Shown here in pieces: positions 18,098 to 25,885 of a DNA stretch of 64,000 bases. The position numbers and the translations under genes are program-made. The stretch comes from Pseudomonas mendocina (GTDB taxonomy: Bacteria > Pseudomonadota > Gammaproteobacteria > Pseudomonadales > Pseudomonadaceae). The stretch covers positions 1,488,001 to 1,552,000 of the forward strand of contig CP148074.1 of the NCBI GenBank assembly GCA_037482215.1, read 5' to 3'. Position 1 is the stretch's first letter, and each line of letters opens with the position of its first letter. The notes below the pieces were generated by a model that was not told the origin of the DNA, did not search any database, and saw nothing but the letters and a program-made list of their open reading frames with translations.

Positions 18098-18123
18098 TCT
18101 CGTCACATTGAAGCGAAATTTCT

Positions 18124-18510
18124 ATGACAAGACTTCTGAATTTTTCAGGCGTGCTTTATGTGCTCGTCCTGTTGACAGCCTGTGGCCCATCGATTCGGTA
18201 TGACTATGTAATGCCAAATGGGGAGGGGGGGCGTACATGCGTCGCTCAGTGCCGCATGCAATACAGTAGTTGTGAAAATCTGGCGCGTTTACAGTGGCAG
18301 AGTGATAAACGCTCGCATGAGGCTGAACAGCGCAGCTATGACTACTGCAGCCAAGGAAAAGACAAAAAACAGGCTAGAAAGGAGTGCCAGCTTCCTAGCA
18401 GTAGCTACGTACCTATGAGCTACAGCACATTAAGTTGCCGCTCTGAATATGACAGCTGCTTCACCGATGTTTGTAGTGGCACCATCAGAGAGGTTGTCGA
18501 AAAGCCATAA
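18124..18510 (+). CDS. Cysteine-rich putative lipoprotein, unknown function
   Basis: The 128-residue protein has a lipoprotein signal ending in lipobox LTAC|G at Cys20. The mature part has eight further cysteines in a roughly mirrored pattern: C-x3-C-x6-C near its start and C-x6-C-x4-C near its end, with two single cysteines between. This suggests a compact disulfide-bonded helical domain in the periplasm. I do not recognise a named family. It starts 26 bases after the XRE gene, with no strong ribosome site visible, so it may be co-transcribed with that pair. A strong stem-loop follows 43 bases beyond its stop. Confidence 0.75.
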   Translation: MTRLLNFSGVLYVLVLLTACGPSIRYDYVMPNGEGGRTCVAQCRMQYSSCENLARLQWQSDKRSHEAEQRSYDYCSQGKDKKQARKECQLPSSSYVPMSYSTLSCRSEYDSCFTDVCSGTIREVVEKP

Positions 18511-18553
18511 CGGCTAATGTTAGACGTGGGGAACGTTGGGAGCCCATAAATGC

Positions 18554-18577
18554 CTAAAGCACCCGAAGGTGCTTTAG
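18554..18577. terminator. Perfect 10-bp stem-loop between convergent genes
   Basis: CTAAAGCACC and GGTGCTTTAG pair around a CGAA tetraloop, between the cysteine-rich lipoprotein gene and the convergent repeat-protein gene. The loop is of the stable GNRA/UNCG-like class when read on one strand (UUCG on the minus-strand RNA). It probably serves as a bidirectional terminator. Confidence 0.65.
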
Positions 18578-18643
18578 AGGGCTGGGCCAGGGATTTACGT
18601 GCCCCTTATTGTTGCTGGAGGGGAGGCTTGGCAACGACTGTAT

Positions 18644-19105
18644 TCAGACGGTGCGGTTGTGCTGGCGCTGAATCAGGCGATCCGAGCCGCCTTCGGCTAC
18701 GTTCACACGCTGTTGTCGGCGTTGAATCAGACGCTCGGAACCTCCTTCGGCTACGTTCACGCGCAGTTTCTGGCGCTCAATCAGGCGGTCGGAACCCCCT
18801 TCTGCAACATTCACACGTTGCTTCTGACGCTCGATAAGGCGGTCAGAGCCGCCTTCGGCAACTTGTGCGCGTTGCTCAATCAGACGATCGGAACCGCCTT
18901 CGGCAACCTGAGGGCGTTTTTTCTGGTTCTCAATGAGTCGGTCAGAACCACCTTCAGACTGCAGATTAAAACCGCTGCCGAGCAGTGTTTTAACACTGCT
19001 GTCCTGAATTTCACCGAGAAGAGGCTGTGCAGTATTTACGGGCAGTGCAAAGCTGTTCATTGACAGGCTGGCCAAGATAACGGCGGCAAGAATGTGCTTT
19101 TTCAT
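18644..19105 (-). CDS. Exported 18-residue tandem-repeat protein (EGGSDRLI repeats), unknown function
   Basis: The 153-residue protein begins with a clear signal peptide (residues 1-20, cleavage after NSFA). A 30-residue linker is followed by six tandem repeats covering residues 51-153. The unit is 18 residues with core EGGSDRLIE followed by a Q/K/R-rich part and VNVA; unit two is three residues shorter and the last is truncated. The core is nearly invariant (one D to E change), while the basic spacer varies. There are no cysteines after the signal. GGAG lies 7 bases before the ATG. I do not know a function; regular acidic-glycine and basic blocks suggest ion or polymer binding, which is speculation. 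A candidate Fur box lies upstream. Confidence 0.85.
   Translation of the reverse strand: MKKHILAAVILASLSMNSFALPVNTAQPLLGEIQDSSVKTLLGSGFNLQSEGGSDRLIENQKKRPQVAEGGSDRLIEQRAQVAEGGSDRLIERQKQRVNVAEGGSDRLIERQKLRVNVAEGGSERLIQRRQQRVNVAEGGSDRLIQRQHNRTV
18647..18955 (-). repeat. Six in-frame 54-bp coding repeats
   Basis: The coding sequence repeats with a 54-base period (one unit is 45 bases, the last 48). On the plus strand the conserved core reads as the complement of GAA-GGx-GGx-TCx-GAx-CG. Base-level identity is high between adjacent units, so copy-number change by slippage or unequal recombination is possible. Confidence 0.85.
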
Positions 19106-19434
19106 GTTCGGGCTCCTTGTGCATTCACACAGAATTTGAGTACGGAGCCAATGATAATTCTAATAATTAGATAATGAAGTTTAGCCTGTTTATGGTAGTC
19201 ATTGATGGGATTAATAGTGGATAGAACTATTTTAAATTCAGTGAGTTAATGGATGTATATTGGTGTGTTTGGGATGTGAGTGGCTAGTGTTTAAGTCGTT
19301 TAATTTATCAATTTGTTAAATATCTTAGCTTGATTAGTATCTAGGCATTCGATCACTTGATCTGCTTGATATTTCGAACATCGGGTGAGTATGTTGTTGC
19401 CTTCGCCTTTCGGCTCCAGTTTGTGGGTGTTTTT
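19106..19434. other. AT-rich divergent intergenic region
   Basis: No protein-coding frame is supported. The stretch is visibly richer in A and T than its flanks and should hold the promoters for the repeat-protein gene (leftward) and the glutamine synthetase-like gene (rightward). Confidence 0.5.
19153..19171. promoter_or_regulatory. Candidate Fur box upstream of the repeat-protein gene
   Basis: The 19 bases GATAATTCTAATAATTAGA match the classical Fur consensus GATAATGATAATCATTATC at 14 of 19 positions by hand count. The site is 48-66 bases before the repeat-protein start, where a promoter is expected. The region is generally AT-rich, so chance agreement is a real possibility. Confidence 0.35.
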
Positions 19435-20775
19435 ATGGGTGCAGCACAGCGCAATAATCTGGCTGAAAAGCTCCTTGGTATGGATCAAGTTGAGTGTGTA
19501 ACGCCGGACCTCAATGGTGTACCGCGCGGTAAGGTAATGACTGCGGCTGGGTTTCTTGAGGGGCGACGGTTGCAACTGGCCAGAGGGGTTTTGTTGCAAT
19601 GCATCATGGGTGGTTATCCAGATGCGAGTTTTTATGGCAGTGACGATGGTGATCTTGCTTTGGTGCCCGATCCTCAGCAGATACACCGATTGCCTTGGGC
19701 GGATGTGCCAAGGGCCTTTGCGATCTGTGATGCTGTGGAGCTAAATGGAGAAAGCAGCCAATTATCGACAAGAGGCTTGCTTAAGCAGGTTTTAAACCGC
19801 TATGCCCAGCGAGGATGGCAGCCCGTTGTTGCGACCGAACTGGAGTTCTATGTTTTCGCTCCCAACGCGGACCCGCACCAGCCTTTTCAGTCGCCGGTTG
19901 GTATAGATGGACGGCGAGTGACGGGCGGCTCCGCCTTTAGTGTCAGTTCAAACAATGGTTTGCGACCTTTCTTTAATGAGGTCTACGAGTGCATGGCTGC
20001 GTTGGGGTTGCCCCGCGACACCTTCATGAACGAGATGGGGGTGAACCAGTTTGAGATCAATTTGCTGCATGGTGATGCGCTGCTAGTGGCTGACCAGACG
20101 TTTCTGTTCAAGCACATGCTCAAAGAGGTTGCCCTCAAGCATGGTGTGACGGTCGTATGCATGGCCAAGCCGCTGGCTAAAACGGCCGGTAGCTCTATGC
20201 ATATCCATCAGAGTGTTGTGGACAGCCGTGGAGAAAATATCTTCACTGCAGCTGATGGGCAGGCAACACCAGCGTTCTATCAGTTTATCGCGGGGCAACA
20301 GGCTGCAATGGCCGATTTCACGTTGCTGTTTGCCCCAAACGTGAACTCCTATCAGCGTTTGTTTCATCCTTATGCATCGCCCAACAACGCCTGTTGGTCT
20401 TATGACAACCGTGCCGCTGGGCTCCGTATCCCTGCCAGTTCAGTTCAGGCGCGCCGTGTTGAAAACCGCTTGCCCGGGGCGGATGCAAACCCTTATTTGG
20501 CTCTTGCTGCAAGTCTTGCGGCCGGTCTGATGGGGATTGAACGGTCCCTTCAGCCAAGCGAGCCTCTACAGGGAGAGTTCTCTATTCCAGAGAATTTACG
20601 TTTGCCATGTAGCATGCAAGAGGCTATTGAGCGTCTGAGGAAAAGTGCTCTGGCAATGGAGTTGTTCGGCACGGAATTTATCGAAGGTTACTTGGCGAGC
20701 AAGACTATGGAGTTGAGCAGCTTCTTCGATGAGATCACCCCATGGGAGCGCCGGGTTCTGGCTGCCCACGTATAG
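19435..20775 (+). CDS. Glutamine synthetase-family enzyme (gamma-glutamylpolyamine synthetase type)
   Basis: A start at 19435 gives 446 residues, beginning MGAAQRNNLAEKLLGMDQ, which fits the usual length; the in-frame ATG at 19357 would add about 26 hydrophobic residues. Motifs of the PuuA/SpuI branch are present: VECVTPDLNGVPRGK, VATELEFYVF (metal Glu), NQFEINLLHGDAL, GSSMHIHQS and NSYQRLFHPYASPNNACWSYDNR. It lacks the adenylylated Tyr loop of nitrogen-assimilation GlnA. Members ligate glutamate to amines such as putrescine. No other polyamine catabolic genes are adjacent, so the amine is unknown. No strong ribosome site is visible before 19435. Confidence 0.85.
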   Translation: MGAAQRNNLAEKLLGMDQVECVTPDLNGVPRGKVMTAAGFLEGRRLQLARGVLLQCIMGGYPDASFYGSDDGDLALVPDPQQIHRLPWADVPRAFAICDAVELNGESSQLSTRGLLKQVLNRYAQRGWQPVVATELEFYVFAPNADPHQPFQSPVGIDGRRVTGGSAFSVSSNNGLRPFFNEVYECMAALGLPRDTFMNEMGVNQFEINLLHGDALLVADQTFLFKHMLKEVALKHGVTVVCMAKPLAKTAGSSMHIHQSVVDSRGENIFTAADGQATPAFYQFIAGQQAAMADFTLLFAPNVNSYQRLFHPYASPNNACWSYDNRAAGLRIPASSVQARRVENRLPGADANPYLALAASLAAGLMGIERSLQPSEPLQGEFSIPENLRLPCSMQEAIERLRKSALAMELFGTEFIEGYLASKTMELSSFFDEITPWERRVLAAHV

Positions 20776-20829
20776 TGTCTGTATCGCCGGGGCGGGGCTC
20801 CGGCACTGCTCCGGAGTAAGAGTTTTGTC

Positions 20830-22152
20830 ATGACCGCCATTCTTAAGTCGTTTGGTTCGCTTTACTTCGCCACGTTGCTGATGTTGATCGGCTCGGGCTT
20901 GCTCAGTACGTATCTGGCTTTACGTCTTTCATCCAGTGCTGATGGTCTTTGGGTGGGGGCGCTAATGGCAGCCTACTATCTGGGGCTGGTATTGGGCGGA
21001 AAAGTCGGCCACCGACTCATTGCCAGGGTGGGGCATATCCGGGCTTATCTGGCTTGTGCTGGGGTGGTGACTGCAGCTGTGCTTGGGCATGGTTTGACCG
21101 ATTGGCTGCCTATTTGGTTGTTTCTGCGTGCCTTGGTAGGGCTTGGCATGATGTGCCAGTTCATGGTCATTGAAAGCTGGCTCAATGAGCAGGCTGAGAG
21201 CAATACCCGGGGAAGGGTATTTGCTGGCTATATGGTTGCCTTCTACGCCGGGATGATTTTAGGGCAGCTTATTTTGGTGGTTCATCCGCAGCTGGGTTCC
21301 GAGCTGTTGATGGTGGTGGCTTTGTGCTTTGCTTTGTGTCTCGTGCCAATTGCTTTAACCCGCAAAATGCACCCAACACCATTGCGGCCGGCACCGATGG
21401 ATTTGCCCTTTTTCATCAAGCATGTCCCGCTTTCCCTGACCACTATTGCCGTGTCCGGCCTGATGGTGGGGGCGTTTTATGGCCTAGCGCCTCTTTATGG
21501 GACGCGAATGGGGCTGAGTAACGAGCAGGTCGGTGTATTGATGGGCTGTCTGATTCTGGCGGGGGTTTTGGTGCAGGCTCCCTTGGGATGGTTGTCTGAC
21601 CGGTATGAGCGGATCAAGTTGATTCGAGTCTGCTCAGTGGCTGTCGCAGTGGCCTCATTGCCGCTCGCCGTGCTCACTGAAGCCTCGATGGCCACACTGC
21701 TTGTGTGTGGTTTTGTTGTGTGTGCCTTACAGTTCTGCCTTTATCCACTGGCTGTTGCGCTGGCTAACGACCACGTTGAAGCGGATAGACGGGTATCACT
21801 CACAGCTGTGCTGTTAGTGGTTTTTGGTGTGGGTGCATGTGTTGGTCCTCTGCTCGCGGGTGTGATGATGCGTTACTGGGGGCCTAACATGTTGTATGTC
21901 TTCTTCGTGATCTTTTCGATCGTCTTGGTTATTCGAGTACGTCCGGCGTTGGCTGTCCATCTGTATCAAGATCGCGATGCTCCGTTGCAGCACGTGGCAA
22001 TGCCTGACGGTACAGTGGGGTCACCGCTTGCTGCTGCGCTTGATCCGCGAGTGGACGAGCAGGTTGTGCAGGAGCAGATGGTCGCGCCCGCGGTGGCTGA
22101 GGCTAGCCAGGCTGAGGAGCAGGGCGAGCAGGGGCGGGCGACGGGTGGTTGA
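20830..22152 (+). CDS. MFS transporter (YcaD-like)
   Basis: The 440-residue protein has about twelve hydrophobic helices, with MFS loop motifs LGGKVGHRLIARVGHIRAYL after helix 2 and the equivalent GWLSDRYERIKLIRVC in the second half. RALVGLGMMCQFMVIESWLNEQA resembles the YcaD family of putative inner membrane transporters. The last ~50 residues are a polar, Q/E/A-rich cytoplasmic tail. It follows the glutamine synthetase-like gene by 54 bases and may be co-transcribed, with the substrate unknown. A terminator follows directly. Confidence 0.85.
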   Translation: MTAILKSFGSLYFATLLMLIGSGLLSTYLALRLSSSADGLWVGALMAAYYLGLVLGGKVGHRLIARVGHIRAYLACAGVVTAAVLGHGLTDWLPIWLFLRALVGLGMMCQFMVIESWLNEQAESNTRGRVFAGYMVAFYAGMILGQLILVVHPQLGSELLMVVALCFALCLVPIALTRKMHPTPLRPAPMDLPFFIKHVPLSLTTIAVSGLMVGAFYGLAPLYGTRMGLSNEQVGVLMGCLILAGVLVQAPLGWLSDRYERIKLIRVCSVAVAVASLPLAVLTEASMATLLVCGFVVCALQFCLYPLAVALANDHVEADRRVSLTAVLLVVFGVGACVGPLLAGVMMRYWGPNMLYVFFVIFSIVLVIRVRPALAVHLYQDRDAPLQHVAMPDGTVGSPLAAALDPRVDEQVVQEQMVAPAVAEASQAEEQGEQGRATGG

Positions 22153-22162
22153 AGCGGGGAGC

Positions 22163-22191
22163 GGCGGCAGGTTGTTTCTGCCGCCTCTTTT
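22163..22191 (+). terminator. Rho-independent terminator after the MFS gene
   Basis: GGCGGCAG and CTGCCGCC pair around GTTGTTT and are followed by TCTTTTC. It lies 11 bases after the MFS stop and touches the stop of the convergent ycgR gene. Confidence 0.75.
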
Positions 22192-22937
22192 CAGAACAGT
22201 CCTTCGCTCTCGAAACGGCGTGCTTCACGCTGTAGCTGGTACACGAATCGCTCGACTTGGCGTTGTGCCTGGCCGTTGATATTGTCGAAGCGCACGCCTA
22301 CAAAGCTGAAGTTAACCTTGTCCTCAAACTGCACGTGGCGCACTTCAATTGCAGTTGTCATTGCCCCAAACGGAAAGTGGGCAGTGAAGGACTCATGGAT
22401 TTCTCCCGGATGCAGCGAAAGCTGCGCATCGCCAGTAAAGCGGACTTTTGCGCCGGTTGCTGAGATATCCATTAATTGACCCGAAAGGATCCGGTTCTCA
22501 CCAATAGCCAGGTCCACTTTCACGGGGTCGGTTTGCTTGAGTTGGGCACGGAAGGCGTTGCGGCGCTGGTGATAAATAATTTCCTGAGGCAAAAAACAGT
22601 AGTAGCTGCGATGCCCTTCGAACTCGCCAACAGTTACGGGTTGATCAGATTCCCACGCAATTCGAACGCCTTCATGAAAGCCCTCTGCCTTGAAGCTCTC
22701 GCCATTCAGCAGTAGGCGTTCACCATCTGACGGCATAATTTCGTCAAGCACCAGCAGTTGTTTGTCACGATCGACATTGATGACAAAGCTCTGATAACGC
22801 TGTGAGCGCCCTGGAAAGCTGATTACAAGTGGATCATTGTGCTGCTGCAGTAAACGCAGATTAGCCACGATTTCAACAGGCGCTCTCAGCGTTCTTGGGG
22901 GTTGTGGGCCATCATCCTGGCTGAAGGGGTTGGACAC
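22191..22937 (-). CDS. ycgR: Flagellar brake protein YcgR (PilZ domain)
   Basis: The 248-residue protein has an N-terminal YcgR domain (about 20-115) and a C-terminal PilZ domain (about 120-235). The c-di-GMP-binding signatures are visible: the arginine motif HQRRNAFR at the domain junction and DISATGAKV. When bound to c-di-GMP, YcgR acts at the flagellar motor to slow swimming. It sits downstream of flgN-flgM on the same strand, as in other pseudomonads, but 93 bases away with a palindrome between, so it may have its own promoter. Confidence 0.92.
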   Translation of the reverse strand: MSNPFSQDDGPQPPRTLRAPVEIVANLRLLQQHNDPLVISFPGRSQRYQSFVINVDRDKQLLVLDEIMPSDGERLLLNGESFKAEGFHEGVRIAWESDQPVTVGEFEGHRSYYCFLPQEIIYHQRRNAFRAQLKQTDPVKVDLAIGENRILSGQLMDISATGAKVRFTGDAQLSLHPGEIHESFTAHFPFGAMTTAIEVRHVQFEDKVNFSFVGVRFDNINGQAQRQVERFVYQLQREARRFESEGLF

Positions 22938-22974
22938 GGTCCGCAGTTCTCCACATCAAGGCTTAGGGCAAGAG

Positions 22975-22993
22975 TGATGTCCGTATGACATCA
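22975..22993. promoter_or_regulatory. Perfect 7-5-7 inverted repeat upstream of ycgR
   Basis: TGATGTC and GACATCA flank CGTAT (read on the plus strand), 38-56 bases before the ycgR start and after the flgN stop. The form suits a dimeric regulator operator or a short hairpin. It does not match the FleQ consensus I know. Confidence 0.4.
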
Positions 22994-23030
22994 CATTCGA
23001 TTGCCTCATTCAATTTCTAGTTTTATCCAA

Positions 23031-23498
23031 TCAGGCTTGATCCAGGGGGCGATGCTGGCTGGCCTTGGAGGTTACACCACGCTTGTCGTAAAGATTGGGT
23101 GCATCGGTTCCGCGCAACAGGTTAAGAATCTGTCCGGCTGAGTTTTGGCTTGTACGAATAAGGCGGCCATTGCGTTCGTTACCTAGGCGGCAGCGTTCAA
23201 AAAGCTCATTGAGCTGATCGCCTTTTTCTAACAGCTCGCTGCCGAGTTGGGACGTGGCAGCAAGGGCCGCTAACCCCTCTCTGTTGGCGCTGAGATTAAG
23301 ATTGGTGAGAAGCTGGGTGCGAGCCTTGGCGTGCTGATCCAACAGGGCCAGCAAGGGCTGCTTCAGGCCGAGGATATCTTGTAAGGCAGTGAGGTCGCGA
23401 TCCGACAGTGCCTGGAATTCGTTATCAATCAAGTCCAACAGCTGTTCGGCAATGCCGATATCTTCGCTGAAAGACTCGAGTAGTTTACTGATGTGCAT
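23031..23498 (-). CDS. flgN: Flagellar export chaperone FlgN
   Basis: The 155-residue, largely helical protein fits FlgN length. Its N-terminal EDIGIAEQLLDLIDNEFQALSDRDL and the later Asn/Leu-rich helix match the FlgN family, which holds hook-associated proteins FlgK and FlgL for export. It follows flgM by 78 bases in the flgM-flgN unit. The identification rests mainly on context and helical character. Confidence 0.85.
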   Translation of the reverse strand: MHISKLLESFSEDIGIAEQLLDLIDNEFQALSDRDLTALQDILGLKQPLLALLDQHAKARTQLLTNLNLSANREGLAALAATSQLGSELLEKGDQLNELFERCRLGNERNGRLIRTSQNSAGQILNLLRGTDAPNLYDKRGVTSKASQHRPLDQA

Positions 23499-23576
23499 GA
23501 TGGGCTCTTAAGGGGAAACAGAAAGGTGTTCGCACATTTCTGTCTGGCGGCCAAAATCCCCAGCGTAGCCCTATGA

Positions 23577-23921
23577 CTATCGCTGGGATTCGAAGTTGAG
23601 CAATTTGCTTGCAACGCGCTGGCTATCAACTTGATAACTGCCATCCTCAATCGCTTGCTTAAGCTGGGCGACACGTTCTTTGTTGACGACAGGTTGGTCG
23701 CGAAGCTTTTCGCCGACTTTCTGCAATTGTTGAGCTTCACGGCTCAGGTGAACCGACTCGCCGGCTTTACCTGCGTTCTGAGCTTGTTCCGTAGGGGCTG
23801 GCTGAGCAGTCGGCTGTTTGCCGCTGATGGCTTCATTACGGCCGCCAGACTGGACGTTGCCACTGCGCCCTGTATTGCCAGGGGAGGTGGCATTGTTAAG
23901 TCGGTTGATGTCAGTGACCAT
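23577..23921 (-). CDS. flgM: Anti-sigma-28 factor FlgM
   Basis: The 114-residue protein begins [10 protein letters not shown] and has a disordered, Q/G/A/P-rich N-terminal half. The conserved C-terminal sigma-binding part includes [14 protein letters not shown] and [30 protein letters not shown], the FlgM signature. It inhibits FliA until the hook is finished and FlgM is exported. A near-consensus FliA promoter precedes it, giving negative feedback, and flgA lies upstream on the same strand. Confidence 0.93.
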   Translation of the reverse strand: MVTDINRLNNATSPGNTGRSGNVQSGGRNEAISGKQPTAQPAPTEQAQNAGKAGESVHLSREAQQLQKVGEKLRDQPVVNKERVAQLKQAIEDGSYQVDSQRVASKLLNFESQR

Positions 23922-23958
23922 GATGTAAACCTCGGACTGTATTTGGACGCTTGCCTGT

Positions 23959-23985
23959 TTCTCGGCCGTTCTGAAGAAAACTTTA
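23959..23985 (-). promoter_or_regulatory. FliA (sigma-28) promoter of flgM-flgN
   Basis: Read on the minus strand the sequence is TAAAGTTT, 11 bases, then GCCGAGAA. The known FliA consensus is TAAAGTTT-N11-GCCGATAA, so only one base differs. The -10 element ends 38 bases before the flgM start, allowing a short leader. Confidence 0.85.
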
Positions 23986-24076
23986 GTTCTTTTTTGGGGG
24001 CCGCTCTGCGTGCCGAATACGGTGTTGGTTAGCCGTTGTTCCAGCGCTGGGTTACGAAATTAAACAAGAATCGACT

Positions 24077-24835
24077 CTACATTTCTACTTCTACCTGACC
24101 AGGCCCGACTACGCGCGCGCGCACAATGCGGTTGGACCGTAAGTTTTTAACACTGATCTGCTTGCCGATAGTGCCGTTGGATAGCGCTTCACCGGGCATT
24201 CGAACATTGATGGTGCCGGATTTGGCGGAAATAACGACTTGGTCACCTTTTCTTATGGAATCAGCCAACTGGACTTGTGCCGGACTCAGCGCTTGATCGG
24301 GCTGGAGAGGGCGTGTCAATTTTTTGCCAATCGCTTGATCCATCTCGGTCAGATAGCCCTGGTTAAGCAGTCCCACATCACGCTCGGCCATGCTCAGATC
24401 CAGTTCGGTCAGGGTGCTATCCCGTTTAAGCGGACGGCTGGCGATAACGACGTGCCGATAGAGGCGTACCTGGCCCGGCACGAATACTGTCCATGGGCTG
24501 GTGCCATCGCAACGTACGCGCAGTGTGACGCGGCCAATTGGCTCGGCGGGGCTTTCAAGCGTGGTCGTCAGTTCCTGATCACACAAAGGCAGTCGCAGAC
24601 GAGGGTCCAGACGGTTTATCTGGGTCTCGTGGCGGCCGTTTATTTGGCTGCGTTGCAAATAATCATTAACGGCTTGCTCAAGAAAAGCTTCTGCCGCGCC
24701 GATAAGGTGATCGGGACGCGTAAGGGTGGCAGATGCCACTTGGCTATAGCCTAGCGATAATAAAGCAGGTACAACTGCTAGCCATTGAAGGCAATTCGCC
24801 ATAGCGTGTCGATAAATTGTCATTTCAGTTTTCAT
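24077..24835 (-). CDS. flgA: Flagellar P-ring assembly chaperone FlgA
   Basis: From the ATG at 24835 the protein has 252 residues (a TTG at 24847 and ATGs at 24823 and 24802 are alternatives). A signal peptide ends near SQVASA. The C-terminal half has the SAF domain of FlgA (VVIASRPLKRDSTLTELDLSMAERDV, IGKKLTRPLQPDQALSPAQV, GDQVVISAKSG and the final VRARVVGPGQVEV). FlgA assists P-ring (FlgI) assembly in the periplasm. It is divergent from cheV and lies upstream of flgM. Confidence 0.9.
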   Translation of the reverse strand: MKTEMTIYRHAMANCLQWLAVVPALLSLGYSQVASATLTRPDHLIGAAEAFLEQAVNDYLQRSQINGRHETQINRLDPRLRLPLCDQELTTTLESPAEPIGRVTLRVRCDGTSPWTVFVPGQVRLYRHVVIASRPLKRDSTLTELDLSMAERDVGLLNQGYLTEMDQAIGKKLTRPLQPDQALSPAQVQLADSIRKGDQVVISAKSGTINVRMPGEALSNGTIGKQISVKNLRSNRIVRARVVGPGQVEVEM

Positions 24836-24910
24836 GAATCTGTTCAAGCAAGGTGCGTGCCGCCTGCTACGCTGACAGAATTCTGCTACTCATTGTTAAG
24901 GAGTTTGGGT

Positions 24911-25849
24911 ATGGCCGGTGTGATGGATTCGGTTAACCAGCGAACTCAGCTGGTTGGCCAAAACCGTCTGGAGTTGCTGCTGTTCCGCCTGAACGGTAGC
25001 CAGCTTTACGGGATTAACGTGTTCAAGGTGAAGGAGGTGCTTCAGTGCCCCAAGCTCACCATCATGCCCAAGTCCAGCCCAGTGGTTCGTGGGGTTGCCA
25101 ATATCCGTGGCGGGACGATTCCGATTTTGGACTTGTCCATGGCAACGGGCAGTCGTCCTTTGCGGGATATCGACAACAGCTTTGTGATTATCACGGAATA
25201 CAACACCAAGGTTCAGGGATTCCTGGTCCACTCGGTTGAACGTATCGTCAACATGAACTGGGAGTCGATTCATCCGCCACCCAAGGGCACGGGCCGTGAT
25301 CATTATCTGACGGCTGTGACCCATCTGGATGAGCAGATGGTGGAAATCATTGATGTGGAGAAAATTCTTGCTGAGGTTTCTCCGACTTCTGAGGCTATAT
25401 CCGAGGGGGTGCTTACGCCTGAGACTCAGGCGCGGGCTATCAACCGCCGTGTGCTTACCTGTGATGACTCTTCAGTGGCGCGTAAGCAGGTATCCCGCTG
25501 CTTGGAGACGATTGGCGTGGAGGTTGTTGCGCTTAATGATGGCCGCCAAGCATTAAATTATCTGAAGGCTATGGTTGAGGAAGGCAAGAGCCCGGAGGAA
25601 GAGTTCCTCATGCTCATTTCCGATATTGAAATGCCGGAAATGGACGGTTACACCCTGACAGCTGAAATTAGAGCTGATCCGCGTATGCAAAAGTTGCACA
25701 TCATCCTGCATACTTCACTGTCCGGGGTGTTCAACCAGGCAATGGTCAAGAAGGTAGGGGCGGACGATTTCCTTGCCAAATTTCACCCTGATGATCTGGC
25801 TTCTCGTGTTATCGACCGCATCAATGCAGTGTCGGGGGCTGAGGGCTAG
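24911..25849 (+). CDS. cheV: Chemotaxis protein CheV (CheW-receiver fusion)
   Basis: AAGGAG lies 7 bases before the ATG at 24911, giving 312 residues. Residues ~15-160 are a CheW-like domain (LELLLFRLNGSQLYGINVFKVKEVL, VRGVANIRGGTIPILDL). Residues ~170-305 are a response-regulator receiver with acceptor Asp in LMLISDIEMPEMDGYTL and the conserved Lys in DFLAKFHPDDL. CheV couples receptors to CheA and its phosphorylation tunes adaptation. cheR follows 36 bases downstream, as usual in Pseudomonas. Confidence 0.95.
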   Translation: MAGVMDSVNQRTQLVGQNRLELLLFRLNGSQLYGINVFKVKEVLQCPKLTIMPKSSPVVRGVANIRGGTIPILDLSMATGSRPLRDIDNSFVIITEYNTKVQGFLVHSVERIVNMNWESIHPPPKGTGRDHYLTAVTHLDEQMVEIIDVEKILAEVSPTSEAISEGVLTPETQARAINRRVLTCDDSSVARKQVSRCLETIGVEVVALNDGRQALNYLKAMVEEGKSPEEEFLMLISDIEMPEMDGYTLTAEIRADPRMQKLHIILHTSLSGVFNQAMVKKVGADDFLAKFHPDDLASRVIDRINAVSGAEG

Positions 25850-25885
25850 CTTTTAGTCAAATGTATGTTTGTTGAGGCTTTGTGA

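Noticed and set aside
17033..19434. Genomic island or prophage remnant
   Set aside because: The region is less ordinary and partly AT-rich, but there is no integrase, transposase, tRNA or flanking direct repeat.
24848..24910. Sigma-54 promoter before cheV
   Set aside because: GGTGCGTGCCGCCTGC looks suggestive, but the GG and GC elements are not at the required 10-base spacing.
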